64,000 nucleotides of DNA from Achromobacter xylosoxidans A8 (GTDB lineage: Bacteria > Pseudomonadota > Gammaproteobacteria > Burkholderiales > Burkholderiaceae_B). Positions 1-7,960 of the stretch are shown here, piece by piece. The first letter of the stretch is position 1; each line of letters begins with the position of its first letter. The DNA is taken from the NCBI RefSeq assembly GCF_000165835.1, contig NC_014640.1, forward strand, positions 5,084,001 to 5,148,000, in the 5' to 3' direction. Made by a program: the position numbers and the translations under genes. Below the pieces are notes generated by a model. The model searched no databases, was not told the DNA's origin, and saw only the letters and a list, made by a program, of their open reading frames with translations.

Positions 1-427
1 CCGAGTAATCCAGATCCACCGCCGACGCCGTGTTGAGCGTCAGCACGCTGCCGTCCGGCAACTCGAACTGCCGACGTTCGCCGCTGCCCGTGGCGTAGTC
101 CGCCGTCCAGCTCTGCCAGGGCGCCGTGCGCCAAGCCAGCCAGCCGGCGGGCAGCGCCACGATCAGGCCGGCCAGCGTCCGCAGGCCGGCGCGCCGCGTG
201 GCGTCCGCGTTCAAGGCGGCCCGCCCCAGGCCCGGCGGCAAGCCGCCGAACTTGGCCAGGATCGCCTGAGCCCGGGCCCAGGCGCGGTCGTGCTCGGGGC
301 TGCGCTGGCGCCAGCGCTCGCAAGCCAGTTTGTCCGCCTCGGAGAAGCGCCCCGAATGCAGCCGCACCAGCCAATCCGCGGCTTCGCCCGCGATCTTCGG
401 GTCGATGGCGTCGGTTGCGATGGTCAT
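1..427 (-). CDS. FecR-family anti-sigma/sigma regulator (partial, cut by window edge)
   Basis: FecR proteins sit in the inner membrane and relay a signal from a TonB-dependent receptor to their FecI-type sigma factor. The frame stays open to base 1, giving about 142 residues. The N-terminal part has the usual cytoplasmic region with conserved tryptophans (AADWLVRLHSG, ACERWRQRSPEHDRAW). A hydrophobic segment follows at about residues 80-97 (TLAGLIVALPAGWLAW), then the start of the periplasmic FecR domain (GERRQFELPDGSVLTLNTAS). The ATG overlaps the stop of the upstream sigma gene in an ATGA, so the two are translationally coupled. A TonB-dependent receptor would be expected further left, outside the window. 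Confidence 0.88.
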   Translation of the reverse strand, partial: MTIATDAIDPKIAGEAADWLVRLHSGRFSEADKLACERWRQRSPEHDRAWARAQAILAKFGGLPPGLGRAALNADATRRAGLRTLAGLIVALPAGWLAWRTAPWQSWTADYATGSGERRQFELPDGSVLTLNTASAVDLDYS

Positions 428-936
428 GGCGCCGCCAGGATGCAATGCTTGAAGGCTTCAGCCATGTAGCGCTTGACCGTGCGCACGCTCACCCCCATCT
501 CCGCGCCGATCTGTTCATACGTCAGCCCGTCGAGCTGCGACAGCAGGAATGCGATGCGGGCCTTGTCCGGCAAGGCCGCCAGCAAGGCATCCACCTCCCG
601 CAGCGTCTGCAGCACCATCAGCCTCTGCTCTTCCGACGGCGCATGCCGCGCCGGCATGGCTGCCAGGGCCTCGAGGTAGGCCTGTTCCAGCGCGTGGCGC
701 CGGTACATATCGACCATGAGACGTTTGGCGATGGTGGTCAGGTAGGCGCGCGGCTCCTGCAAGTCCGGCATGGCGCGCCGCCGGTAGCTGCTCAACAGCC
801 CGACGAAGGTGTCCTGGGCCAGGTCGGCGGCATCGGCGCTATTGCCCAACCGCCGGCGCAGCCAGCCGAACAGCCAGCCGTGATGCGCGTCGTAGATGCG
901 CTGCACGGCGACGGCGGTTTGTTCGGGTTGCGGCAT
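424..936 (-). CDS. FecI-type ECF sigma-70 factor
   Basis: This 170-residue ECF sigma factor would direct RNA polymerase to iron or haem uptake genes, as known for the FecI family. Region 2 is visible at about residues 12-80 (HHGWLFGWLRRRLGNSADAAD, LAQDTFVGLL, PRAYLTTIAKRL). Region 4 is at about 105-165, with a helix-turn-helix in GLTYEQIGAEMGVSVRTVKRY. I chose the ATG at 936 (MPQPEQTA) because longer versions need a TTG inside the AT-rich promoter. The gene overlaps the fecR-like gene by 4 bases. A Fur-like inverted repeat lies just upstream, which fits iron control. Substrate specificity cannot be deduced. Confidence 0.88.
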   Translation of the reverse strand: MPQPEQTAVAVQRIYDAHHGWLFGWLRRRLGNSADAADLAQDTFVGLLSSYRRRAMPDLQEPRAYLTTIAKRLMVDMYRRHALEQAYLEALAAMPARHAPSEEQRLMVLQTLREVDALLAALPDKARIAFLLSQLDGLTYEQIGAEMGVSVRTVKRYMAEAFKHCILAAP

Positions 937-957
937 GGCGAGGGGGGCGGCTATTTC

Positions 958-983
958 GATAATAGGAATTAGTCGCAATTATC
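958..983 (-). promoter_or_regulatory. Candidate Fur-like operator upstream of the FecI-type gene
   Basis: Hexamers GATAAT (958-963) and ATTATC (978-983) form an inverted repeat with a 14-base spacer in an otherwise GC-rich setting, 22-47 bases upstream of the sigma start codon. On the minus strand a TATTAT sequence overlaps it and could be a -10 element. Fur control is known for many FecI systems, but the inner hexamers fit the Fur consensus poorly. Confidence 0.35.
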
Positions 984-1107
984 GCCATAAACCCGCGCAC
1001 CGGCAATGCGCCGGTTCCGATCCCAGGCTTGCCGCCCCGCGCGGCCTGTCGAGCGAAACCGGCTCCGATCCGGTACAGCCCGACTCGCGTCCGGCTGCCC
1101 TCCGCCG

Positions 1108-2238
1108 TCAAAGCGCTGCGCCGTATGCCTCCAGGTCCTCCGGATCCAGCCAACCCGCCAGCGCTCCAGCATCCGGCGGCTGCGGCGCGGTCGGCCTGGC
1201 GTTGGGCGTCCTGCTGAAGCGCGGTGCCGGGGCGGGCTGCGTGATGCCGTCCACCTCCAGCAGCGTGCCGCGTGCCTTGACCTGCGGATGCATGGCGGCG
1301 TCCCTCAGCGTCTGCACGGGGGCCACGCATACATCCAGGTGCGCCAGCCTTTCGCACCAGTCGTCGCGATTGCGCTGGGCGAAGGCCGCGGCCAGCACCG
1401 TCCGCAGGCGGGGCCAGGTGGTCCTGTCCTGATGGTCGCCCAAGTCGCGGATGGCATCGTCGTCCAGGCCCAGCTGCCGCAACAGCCGTTCGTGGAAGCG
1501 GCGCTCTATCGGGCCGACCGACAGCCACAGGCCGTCCGCACATGCATACACGTCATAGAACGGCGCGCCCGAATCGAGGATGTTGCTGCCCCGCTGGGGC
1601 TGCCATGACCCCGAAGCGGCCAGGCCGAAGAAGGCCGTGGCCATGGAGGCCACGCCGTCCATCACGGCGGCGTCCACCACCTGGCCTAGGCCCGACTGGC
1701 GCGCTTCGATGATGGCGGCCAGCATGCCCAATGCGAGGAACGGGCCGCCGCCGCCGAAATCGCCCACCAGCGCGAGCGGAGGCGTGGGCGGCTGGCCGGC
1801 CCGGCCGATGGCGTCCAGCACGCCGGTGACGGCGATGTAGTTGATGTCATGCCCGGCCACTTGCGCCAGCGGCCCGTCCTGGCCCCAGCCGGTGATGCGG
1901 CCATAGACCAGCCTGGGGTTTGCGGCCAGGCAGGCTTGCGGCCCCAGGCCCAGCCTCTCGGTCACGCCGGGACGGAATCCTTCTATCAGCCCATCGGCCT
2001 TGCGCAGCAGCCGCAGCACCAGCGCCACGGCGCGCGGGTCTTTCAGGTCCAACGCGATCGAGCGCCGGTTGCGCAGCAGCAGGTTGTACTTCAGCTCGCG
2101 CTTGACGCCCAGATCGGCGGGCTCCTTGCGTTCGATCCGCAGGACCGTCGCGCCCATGTCGGCCAGCAGCATGGCCGCCATCGGCCCCGGACCGATGCCG
2201 GCCAATTCGATGATCCTGATTCCAGCCAGTGGTCCCAT
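1108..2238 (-). CDS. Alpha-methylacyl-CoA racemase-like class III CoA-transferase family protein
   Basis: This 376-residue protein belongs to the CaiB/BaiF family and looks like an alpha-methylacyl-CoA racemase (AMACR/MCR), which interconverts (2R)- and (2S)-methylacyl-CoA before beta-oxidation. The racemase residues are visible: His130 in GHDINYIAVTGVL, Asp160 in LVGDFGGGG, and a Glu in SVGPIERRFHE, matching the His/Asp/Glu set known from MCR. The start has a GGGAAG ribosome site. It is the last gene of a minus-strand operon after the paired acyl-CoA dehydrogenases and a thiolase, which suggests breakdown of a branched acyl chain. A plain CoA transferase is less likely because of the HDINY motif. 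Confidence 0.85.
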   Translation of the reverse strand: MGPLAGIRIIELAGIGPGPMAAMLLADMGATVLRIERKEPADLGVKRELKYNLLLRNRRSIALDLKDPRAVALVLRLLRKADGLIEGFRPGVTERLGLGPQACLAANPRLVYGRITGWGQDGPLAQVAGHDINYIAVTGVLDAIGRAGQPPTPPLALVGDFGGGGPFLALGMLAAIIEARQSGLGQVVDAAVMDGVASMATAFFGLAASGSWQPQRGSNILDSGAPFYDVYACADGLWLSVGPIERRFHERLLRQLGLDDDAIRDLGDHQDRTTWPRLRTVLAAAFAQRNRDDWCERLAHLDVCVAPVQTLRDAAMHPQVKARGTLLEVDGITQPAPAPRFSRTPNARPTAPQPPDAGALAGWLDPEDLEAYGAAL

Positions 2239-2280
2239 GTGTTCGTCTTCCCAGGTCTAGGCGGCGGACGCGCCGCCGGA

Positions 2281-3477
2281 TCAAAGCAATTCGATGGCGA
2301 TGGCCGTGGCTTCGCCCCCGCCCAGGCACAGGCAAGCCACCCCGCGGCGCAGCCCGCGGCGCTCCAGCGAGTGCAGCAGCGTGACGATGATGCGCGCGCC
2401 GGTGGCGCCCACCGGATGCCCCAGCGCGCAGGCGCCCCCTTCGACGTTGACCCGTTCGGCCGGCAGGCCGAGGTCGCGCAGCGCGATCAGGGCGACTACC
2501 GCGAAGGCCTCGTTGATTTCGAACAGGTCCACCGAATCGCAGCTCCAGCCCACCCGGTCGAGCAGGCGCGCGATGGCGTGCACCGGCGCGACAGGGAATT
2601 GCCCCGGCGCCAGCGCGGCGGCGGCATGCCCGGCGATGCGCGCGCGCGGCGCCAGCCCCAGCATCTCCGCGTGGCCCAGCCGCGTCAGCGCCAGCGCGGC
2701 CGCGCCATCCGAAATCGACGAAGCGTTGCCGGCCGTGACCGTGCCATCGGCGGTGAAGACCGGTTTCAAGCTGGCCAGCCGCGTCGCGTCGCACAGGCCC
2801 GGGGTCTCGTCGTCGGCCACGAGCGCGCCCGCCGGTTCGCCACGGCGGGCCCGCGCCGCAATGGGGGCGATCTCCGCCGCGAACGTCCCTGCGGCGATGC
2901 TGCCCTGAGCGCGCAGCACGCTCTGCTCCGCATAGGCGTCCTGTTGCGCGCGGCTGAAACCGTGCTCGCGCGCGGCCAGATCGGCGTAGTGCCCCATCAG
3001 GTGGTCTTCATAGGCATCTTGCAGGCCATCGCGGTACATGTGGTCCAGCAACTGCCCGTCGCCCAGCCGGTAGCCCTGCCGCGCCCGGGGTATCAGATGC
3101 GGCGCGTTGCTCATCGATTCCATGCCCCCGGCCAGCACCACATCCGCCGATCCGGCGCGCAGGATGTCGTGCGCCAGGGTCACGGCTTTCATGCCCGAGC
3201 CGCACATCTTGCTGAGCGTGGTCGCCTGCACCGTGGTCGGCAGCCCCGCGCCCAGCACGGCCTGGCGCGCGGGCGCCTGCCCCAGGCCGGCGAACAGGCA
3301 GCAGCCCATCAAGGCCTCCTGGGCCGCATCGGACGGCAGGCCCGCCTGACGCATGGCGGCAGCCAGCGCATGGGCGCCCAGTTGGGGCGCGGTGTAGTGC
3401 GACAAGGCGCCCTGGAAGGCGCCGATGGGCGTGCGCTGCGCGCCGACGATGACGACGGCATCTGAACTTGAGGGCAT
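2281..3477 (-). CDS. Thiolase (acetyl-CoA acyltransferase)
   Basis: A 398-residue degradative or biosynthetic-type thiolase that would cleave 3-oxoacyl-CoA with CoA. The nucleophile Cys92 lies in SKMCGSGMKA. His354 lies in CALGHPVGATGAR and the second catalytic Cys (about 384) in CLCLGGGEA, so the active site is complete. The ATG at 3477 has a GAGG ribosome site. It sits 42 bases upstream of the racemase-like gene and 55 bases downstream of the acyl-CoA dehydrogenase pair, in one operon. Chain-length preference is unknown. Confidence 0.93.
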   Translation of the reverse strand: MPSSSDAVVIVGAQRTPIGAFQGALSHYTAPQLGAHALAAAMRQAGLPSDAAQEALMGCCLFAGLGQAPARQAVLGAGLPTTVQATTLSKMCGSGMKAVTLAHDILRAGSADVVLAGGMESMSNAPHLIPRARQGYRLGDGQLLDHMYRDGLQDAYEDHLMGHYADLAAREHGFSRAQQDAYAEQSVLRAQGSIAAGTFAAEIAPIAARARRGEPAGALVADDETPGLCDATRLASLKPVFTADGTVTAGNASSISDGAAALALTRLGHAEMLGLAPRARIAGHAAAALAPGQFPVAPVHAIARLLDRVGWSCDSVDLFEINEAFAVVALIALRDLGLPAERVNVEGGACALGHPVGATGARIIVTLLHSLERRGLRRGVACLCLGGGEATAIAIELL

Positions 3478-3532
3478 GGATGATTACCTCGGTTGCATGG
3501 AATTCGAAAGAAAGACGCCGGCCCGTCTCGCG

Positions 3533-4603
3533 CTACGCGGGGACGCGCGCCGCGTCGGCCTCGCTATCCGCCGGCACGGCCGCCATGACGCCGCGCACGA
3601 ACTCCAGCATCGACGGGCTGTCGCCGGCCAGCAGCTGGGTTCCGATCAGGTTGGCGCAGGCGTCTTCGCTCATGCCGCTGGCGCGCCACTCATGCAGCCG
3701 CGTGGTGTAGAGGCCCAGGGCCAGCTCTTCGGTGATCCCGATCGCCCCGTGGATCGCGTGCGCCAGGGAGCACACGACGGGAATGGCCTCGCATGCCCGC
3801 AGCCGCGCGCAGGCCGCAAGCGTGACGTCGGGAAACAGGGAGCCGCTGGAGCAAGCCAGCCGCGCCGCCATGGCGGTGGACGCCACCTGCTCCGCCAGCA
3901 CGCTGATCTCCTGCTGGATCGCCTGGAAACGGCCCAGCGCTTTGCCGAACTGCTGGCGTTCGCCCACGAAGGCGATGCAGCGGTCGAGCACGGCTTGCAT
4001 CGCGCCAGCGATTGCGGCTGCGTCGGCGGCGTTGCGCCAAGCCTGCACGGCCTCGTCCGGCAAGGCGATACGGCCGAGGACAGGCGGCGAGTCGGTCCAT
4101 GCGGGGGCGGCGCTGGCGCGCGGCCGGAACACGCCCGGATCGGATGCGGCCGGCGCCGCCAGCAACAACAGGCAGCCGTCGCGCTGAACCAGCAGCGTGC
4201 GCGCCAGCCCGGCTCCCGGCGTCTGGACGCAGCGCAGACCGCGCGGTCCCGGCAACGCCTGGGCCAATGCAATAGGCCCCTCTGGCACGGTCTGGCCGCT
4301 GGCCCGCAACAGGGCGCGCGCCAACATGGTGTCGGCCAGCGGGTAAGGCAACGCAAACGCGCCTGCCGCGCGCAGCAGGCCCTCGGCGTCGGCCAGCGGC
4401 AATCCGGCGCCACCCAGTTCCGCGGGCGTCAATGCGTCCACATACCCAAGCGCGTCGATCTCCCGCCATGTGCGGGCAGCGAGGCTGCCCGGGTCGGTTG
4501 CGCCGCCCTGCGTCTCGATCTCGCGGACCCGCTCCAGCGGGCACAAACCAGCCAGGGCGCGCGCAAATTCGTCGTACAGGTCTTGCTGGATGGATGCCGC
4601 CAT
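3533..4603 (-). CDS. Acyl-CoA dehydrogenase-like subunit (small, divergent)
   Basis: This 356-residue protein has a divergent acyl-CoA dehydrogenase fold. The C-terminal helical domain is recognisable (FVGERQQFGKALGRFQAIQQ, HAIHGAIGITEE), but the N-terminal and FAD-binding parts are weakly conserved. The ATG at 4603 has a strong GGAGGG ribosome site, so I prefer it to an upstream in-frame start. The next gene upstream encodes a second dehydrogenase only 28 bases away. Such unequal neighbours are known to form heterotetrameric alpha2beta2 dehydrogenases in steroid side-chain degradation (FadE28/FadE29 type), which is the likely arrangement here. Substrate unknown. Confidence 0.8.
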   Translation of the reverse strand: MAASIQQDLYDEFARALAGLCPLERVREIETQGGATDPGSLAARTWREIDALGYVDALTPAELGGAGLPLADAEGLLRAAGAFALPYPLADTMLARALLRASGQTVPEGPIALAQALPGPRGLRCVQTPGAGLARTLLVQRDGCLLLLAAPAASDPGVFRPRASAAPAWTDSPPVLGRIALPDEAVQAWRNAADAAAIAGAMQAVLDRCIAFVGERQQFGKALGRFQAIQQEISVLAEQVASTAMAARLACSSGSLFPDVTLAACARLRACEAIPVVCSLAHAIHGAIGITEELALGLYTTRLHEWRASGMSEDACANLIGTQLLAGDSPSMLEFVRGVMAAVPADSEADAARVPA

Positions 4604-4631
4604 GGGGCCCTCCTTCAGGTGTCGATAGGCC

Positions 4632-5819
4632 CTAGCGCAGGCCAAGCTCGCGCGCGATGATGCCGCGCAGGATATGGCGGGTGCCGCCGCGCAGCGAAAA
4701 GGTCGGGTTGATCAGCGTCAGATAAGCCAGCGTGCGGGCAAGCACCTCGTCAGGCGCGGGGCTGGCGTCCGCGCGCAAGGCCTGGCCTATCCATTCGGGC
4801 ACGGCCTGCTCGAACTCCGTGCCCAGGTCTTTCACCAGCACGGCCGCGAGGCTGGCGTCGGCCCCATCGTTGAGCCGCTGCGTGACCGCCAGCGACATGG
4901 CCCGCAGCACCGTCAACCGGCCGGCCAGACGTCCCGCCAGCCGGACGTGCGCCGGGTCCGGCGACGCCGCCTGGCGCAGATGCGCGAGCCAGCCGTCCAT
5001 CAGCACCATGCTGGAGTAGATCCGCTCCGGGCCGCTGCGCTCCAACGCCAGTTCGGCCGTGACCTGCTGCCAGCCGCTGCCCTCTTCGCCCACCAGCGCA
5101 TCGCGCGGCAGGCGGACGTTGTCGAACAGGACTTCACAGAAATGCGCGTCGCCCGCGATGTCGCGGATCGGACGGATTTCGATGCCGGGCAAGGACAGGT
5201 CGAAGATCATCTGCGACAGTCCCTTGTGCCGGTCTTCCGGCACGCCGGAGGTGCGCACCAACGCGCACATGTAGTGCGAGCGGTGCGCGTTGGTAGTCCA
5301 TATCTTGCGGCCGTTCAGCAGCCAGCCGCCGGCATCGGGGGTGGCGCGCGTGCGCACGCTGGCCAGGTCGGAACCAGTGTCGGGTTCGCTCATGCCGATG
5401 GCGAAGAAGGCTTCGCCCCGAATGATGCGCGGCAGATAGAAATCGCGCTGCGCCGGCGAACCGTAGCGCAGGATCAGCGGCGCGGTCTGGCGATCGGCGA
5501 TCCAATGCGCCGACACCGGCGCGCCCGCCGCGAGCAGTTCCTCGCTCAACACGAAGCGGGCGAAATTGCTGCGCGCCGCGCCGCCGTAGGCCGCGGGCAA
5601 GGTCAGGCCCAGCCATCCCTGCCGCGCCAGCGCGCGGCTGAACTCCGCGTCATAGCCCATCCAGGAACGCGCGCGGCGGTCCGCCGGCATGTCCTTCAGC
5701 GCCTCGCGCAGGAAGGCGCGCACGGACGGGCGCAGCGCCTCGTCTTGCGCAGGAATCGCGGCAAGCCGCAGTGCCTCGTTGATAGCGCCCAATGTGGTCC
5801 CCGGAAGGCGCGGCGGCAC
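4632..5819 (-). CDS. Acyl-CoA dehydrogenase (first gene of the operon)
   Basis: This 395-residue flavoenzyme has the typical N-terminal helix, FAD/substrate region (FAIGMSEPDTGSDLASV, WLLNGRKIWTTNA) and C-terminal domain ending in GGTRHILRGIIARELGL. At the site where medium-chain dehydrogenases carry the catalytic Glu (YEGT), this protein has GGT, so the base must lie elsewhere or in the partner subunit encoded just downstream. The start at 5819 is a GTG without a clear ribosome site, so it is uncertain. Transcription probably starts in the region shared with the divergent LysR gene. Confidence 0.88.
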   Translation of the reverse strand: MPPRLPGTTLGAINEALRLAAIPAQDEALRPSVRAFLREALKDMPADRRARSWMGYDAEFSRALARQGWLGLTLPAAYGGAARSNFARFVLSEELLAAGAPVSAHWIADRQTAPLILRYGSPAQRDFYLPRIIRGEAFFAIGMSEPDTGSDLASVRTRATPDAGGWLLNGRKIWTTNAHRSHYMCALVRTSGVPEDRHKGLSQMIFDLSLPGIEIRPIRDIAGDAHFCEVLFDNVRLPRDALVGEEGSGWQQVTAELALERSGPERIYSSMVLMDGWLAHLRQAASPDPAHVRLAGRLAGRLTVLRAMSLAVTQRLNDGADASLAAVLVKDLGTEFEQAVPEWIGQALRADASPAPDEVLARTLAYLTLINPTFSLRGGTRHILRGIIARELGLR

Positions 5820-5921
5820 GGCGCCGCCGCATGCATTCGAACTGCCGAAAGTGCCGTGAAAACCCTGCCCGGCGCGATGCGCGCGGGCTTCATGGCAATC
5901 TACACGGGGGTCACATCCCGG

Positions 5922-5961
5922 TCTAATATTAGATGTGGACCGGGCAATACATCACAAATAT
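5922..5961. promoter_or_regulatory. Divergent LysR operator/promoter region
   Basis: Between the dehydrogenase operon (minus) and the LysR gene (plus) lie a perfect 12-bp palindrome TCTAATATTAGA (5922-5933) and an ATA-N9-TAT repeat (5947-5961) containing the T-N11-A pattern of LysR sites. On the minus strand, TAATAT (5931-5926) could be a -10 element with the second repeat overlapping the -35 position. A near-identical 15-mer lies at 11181-11195, and ATATTAGA-YGTG recurs at 35768. Confidence 0.6.
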
Positions 5962-5991
5962 CGCGAGCCCGGCGCATCAAGGGAGACACCC

Positions 5992-6909
5992 GTGGAGCTA
6001 CGCCAGCTCAAGCAGCTGTTGGTCCTGTCCGAGACGCTCAACTTCCATCGCGCCGCCGAGCGGCTGCACATGGCTCAGCCGCCCCTGTCCACCGCGATCA
6101 AGAAGCTGGAGCAGGAACTCGGCGTGCAGTTGTTCGAACGGCTGCCCGCCGGCCTGCGCCCCACGCCAGCGGGCCAGGTCGTGCTGCAGTACGCGCGCAC
6201 CACCCTGTTCTATGCGGAGGAAATCCGCCGTGCGGCAAGAGAAGGCGCCAGCGGCGAACAGGGCGTCCTGAAGGTGGGCTTCGTCGGTTCATCCACCTAT
6301 TCGCTGATGCCGCGGCTGCTGTCGGAGTTCCGCAAGGATTACCCGCGCGTCGACCTGATCATCGAAGAATCCACCACCGTCGATCTGCTGCGCCGCCTGG
6401 ACGCGCACACGCTGGACGTGGCGCTGGTGCGTTTTCCTGTGTTGGAGCCAACGGCGGCGCGCGTCACCTTGCTGCAGCCGGACCACCTGATGCTGGCGGT
6501 GCCAGCCGGCAGCCGTCATGCACAGCGCGAGGACGTTGCGTTGAGCGAACTCGCGGACGAGCCGTTCATCGGCTATTCGCGCGCGCATGTGCCGGGGATG
6601 CATGCGCTGGTGATGTATGCCTTCCAGCAAGCGGGCGTGGTGCCGCGCATCGCGCAGGAAGCGATCCAGGTGCAGACCATACTGAGCCTGGTGGAAAGCG
6701 GGCTCGGGATAGCCATCGTGCCGGCGGTGGCCCGCCGGCAGGCCGGCAGCAATGTGCGCCTGGTGAATGTCTCGCAGCTGGCCGAAACCATCAAGGTAGG
6801 CATTGCGCTGGCGGTGCACCCGGACAACGCCACGCCGACCACCGCCAATTTCGTCGAGATGGCCTGCCGCCTGATGCGGCCAGAGACCGCCGCAGCGGTC
6901 TCCGTATGA
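5992..6909 (+). CDS. LysR-family transcriptional regulator
   Basis: A 305-residue LysR regulator. The N-terminal helix-turn-helix is clear (LKQLLVLSETLNFHRAAERLHMAQPPLSTAIKKLEQELG), and the C-terminal effector domain includes GFVGSSTYSLMPRLL. I chose the GTG at 5992 because GGGAG precedes it at proper spacing and the protein then begins VELRQLKQL, the usual LysR start; an upstream ATG would add 19 unlikely residues. It is divergent from the dehydrogenase/thiolase/racemase operon and convergent with a Bug gene. Its C-terminal half closely resembles the LysR protein at 34840-35748 (PRIAQEAIQVQT versus PRISQEAIQVQT). It probably controls both flanking operons. Confidence 0.92.
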   Translation: MELRQLKQLLVLSETLNFHRAAERLHMAQPPLSTAIKKLEQELGVQLFERLPAGLRPTPAGQVVLQYARTTLFYAEEIRRAAREGASGEQGVLKVGFVGSSTYSLMPRLLSEFRKDYPRVDLIIEESTTVDLLRRLDAHTLDVALVRFPVLEPTAARVTLLQPDHLMLAVPAGSRHAQREDVALSELADEPFIGYSRAHVPGMHALVMYAFQQAGVVPRIAQEAIQVQTILSLVESGLGIAIVPAVARRQAGSNVRLVNVSQLAETIKVGIALAVHPDNATPTTANFVEMACRLMRPETAAAVSV

Positions 6910-6925
6910 CAGGCCCCGCGCGCGC

Positions 6926-7897
6926 CTACTCCTGCTGGATGTTGGCCAGTTTCGCGATACGCCGCATGGACTCGAGTTCGTCCTTCTGGAAGGCCGCCAG
7001 CGTGTCGGGGCCGCCCACGAACGACTCGCCGCCCAGATTGGCCATGAACGCCCGGCCCTCGTCGCTGCGCACCAAGGCCTGCACCGCCTCCGACACGCGC
7101 GCCACGATGGCGGAATCGACCTTCGCGGGAAAGAACGCGGCCGTCCACGCATAGGCCTCGTAGCCCTTGGTGCCGCTCTCCTGCATCGTGGGCACGTCCG
7201 GCAGGTCCTTGATGCGCTGGGCGCTGGTCACGGCCAACGGCCTCAGCTTGCCGCCGCGGATCAAGGGGAGCGCCGCGCTGACGTCGGCCAGGCTGTACTG
7301 CACTACCCCGCCAGCCAGATCGGCCAGAGCCGCCGACGTACCCTTGTACGGCACGTGCGTGGCCTTGATCCCGTTCTGTTCATGGAACAGTTCCAGCACC
7401 ACCTGGTAGGTGGCGGTGCCGCTCGCGAAGTTCAGTTTGCCGGGAGCTTCCTTGGCGGCCGACACCAACTCCGCCACGCTTTTGTATGGCGAGCTGGCCG
7501 GCACCACCAGCACCATGGGAAAGCGCGCAATGGGCGCGACCGGAGAGAAATCCTTGATCGCGTCATACGGCAGGTGCTTGAAGACGGCGGCGTTGGTCGT
7601 CATGGGTGAATTGCTGGCCACGAACATCGTGTAGCCATCCGGCGCCGCGGTCGCCACGGCCTGGGCGGCGATGAAGCTGTTGGCGCCCGGCCGGTTCTCG
7701 ACGATGAAAGGCTGGCCGAACTGCTCGGCCAGATGCTTGGACAGGAATCGCGCCGTGGTGTCGGCGCCGCTGCCCGGAGGCAGCGACACGATGATCTTCA
7801 CGGGATGCGAGGGATACTTGTCTGCCGCGCGGGCGTTGCCGCCCAAGGCCAGCGCCGCGCCCAGCATGGCCGTCATGGCCAGGGTCCTGATGTTCAT
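6926..7897 (-). CDS. Bug/TctC-family periplasmic carboxylate-binding protein
   Basis: A 323-residue Bug (tripartite tricarboxylate transporter receptor) protein that would bind an organic anion in the periplasm. A signal peptide ends near GGNARA-ADKYP. The family motifs follow: YPSHPVKIIVSLPPGSGADTTAR, VENRPGANSFIAAQ and PYDAIKDFSPVAPI. The ATG has a GGAG ribosome site. It is the last gene of the minus-strand operon with a second Bug gene, an enoyl-CoA hydratase and a CoA transferase. No TctA/TctB membrane subunits are present in this window, so it is an orphan receptor here. Confidence 0.93.
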   Translation of the reverse strand: MNIRTLAMTAMLGAALALGGNARAADKYPSHPVKIIVSLPPGSGADTTARFLSKHLAEQFGQPFIVENRPGANSFIAAQAVATAAPDGYTMFVASNSPMTTNAAVFKHLPYDAIKDFSPVAPIARFPMVLVVPASSPYKSVAELVSAAKEAPGKLNFASGTATYQVVLELFHEQNGIKATHVPYKGTSAALADLAGGVVQYSLADVSAALPLIRGGKLRPLAVTSAQRIKDLPDVPTMQESGTKGYEAYAWTAAFFPAKVDSAIVARVSEAVQALVRSDEGRAFMANLGGESFVGGPDTLAAFQKDELESMRRIAKLANIQQE

Positions 7898-7960
7898 GCT
7901 TGTCTCCGCAAGGCTGTTGCGTTCATGGCCGTGGCTTTGCAGCCACGGCGTTTGCCGTAT

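Noticed and set aside
1849..3465. A 538-codon plus-strand frame opposite the racemase and thiolase genes
   Set aside because: The opposite strand encodes two intact enzymes with all catalytic residues; this frame is Arg/Gln/His-rich shadow sequence.
4674..7154. An 826-codon plus-strand open frame across the dehydrogenase and LysR genes
   Set aside because: It spans clear genes in other frames and the divergent promoter. Its product shows no recognisable domain.
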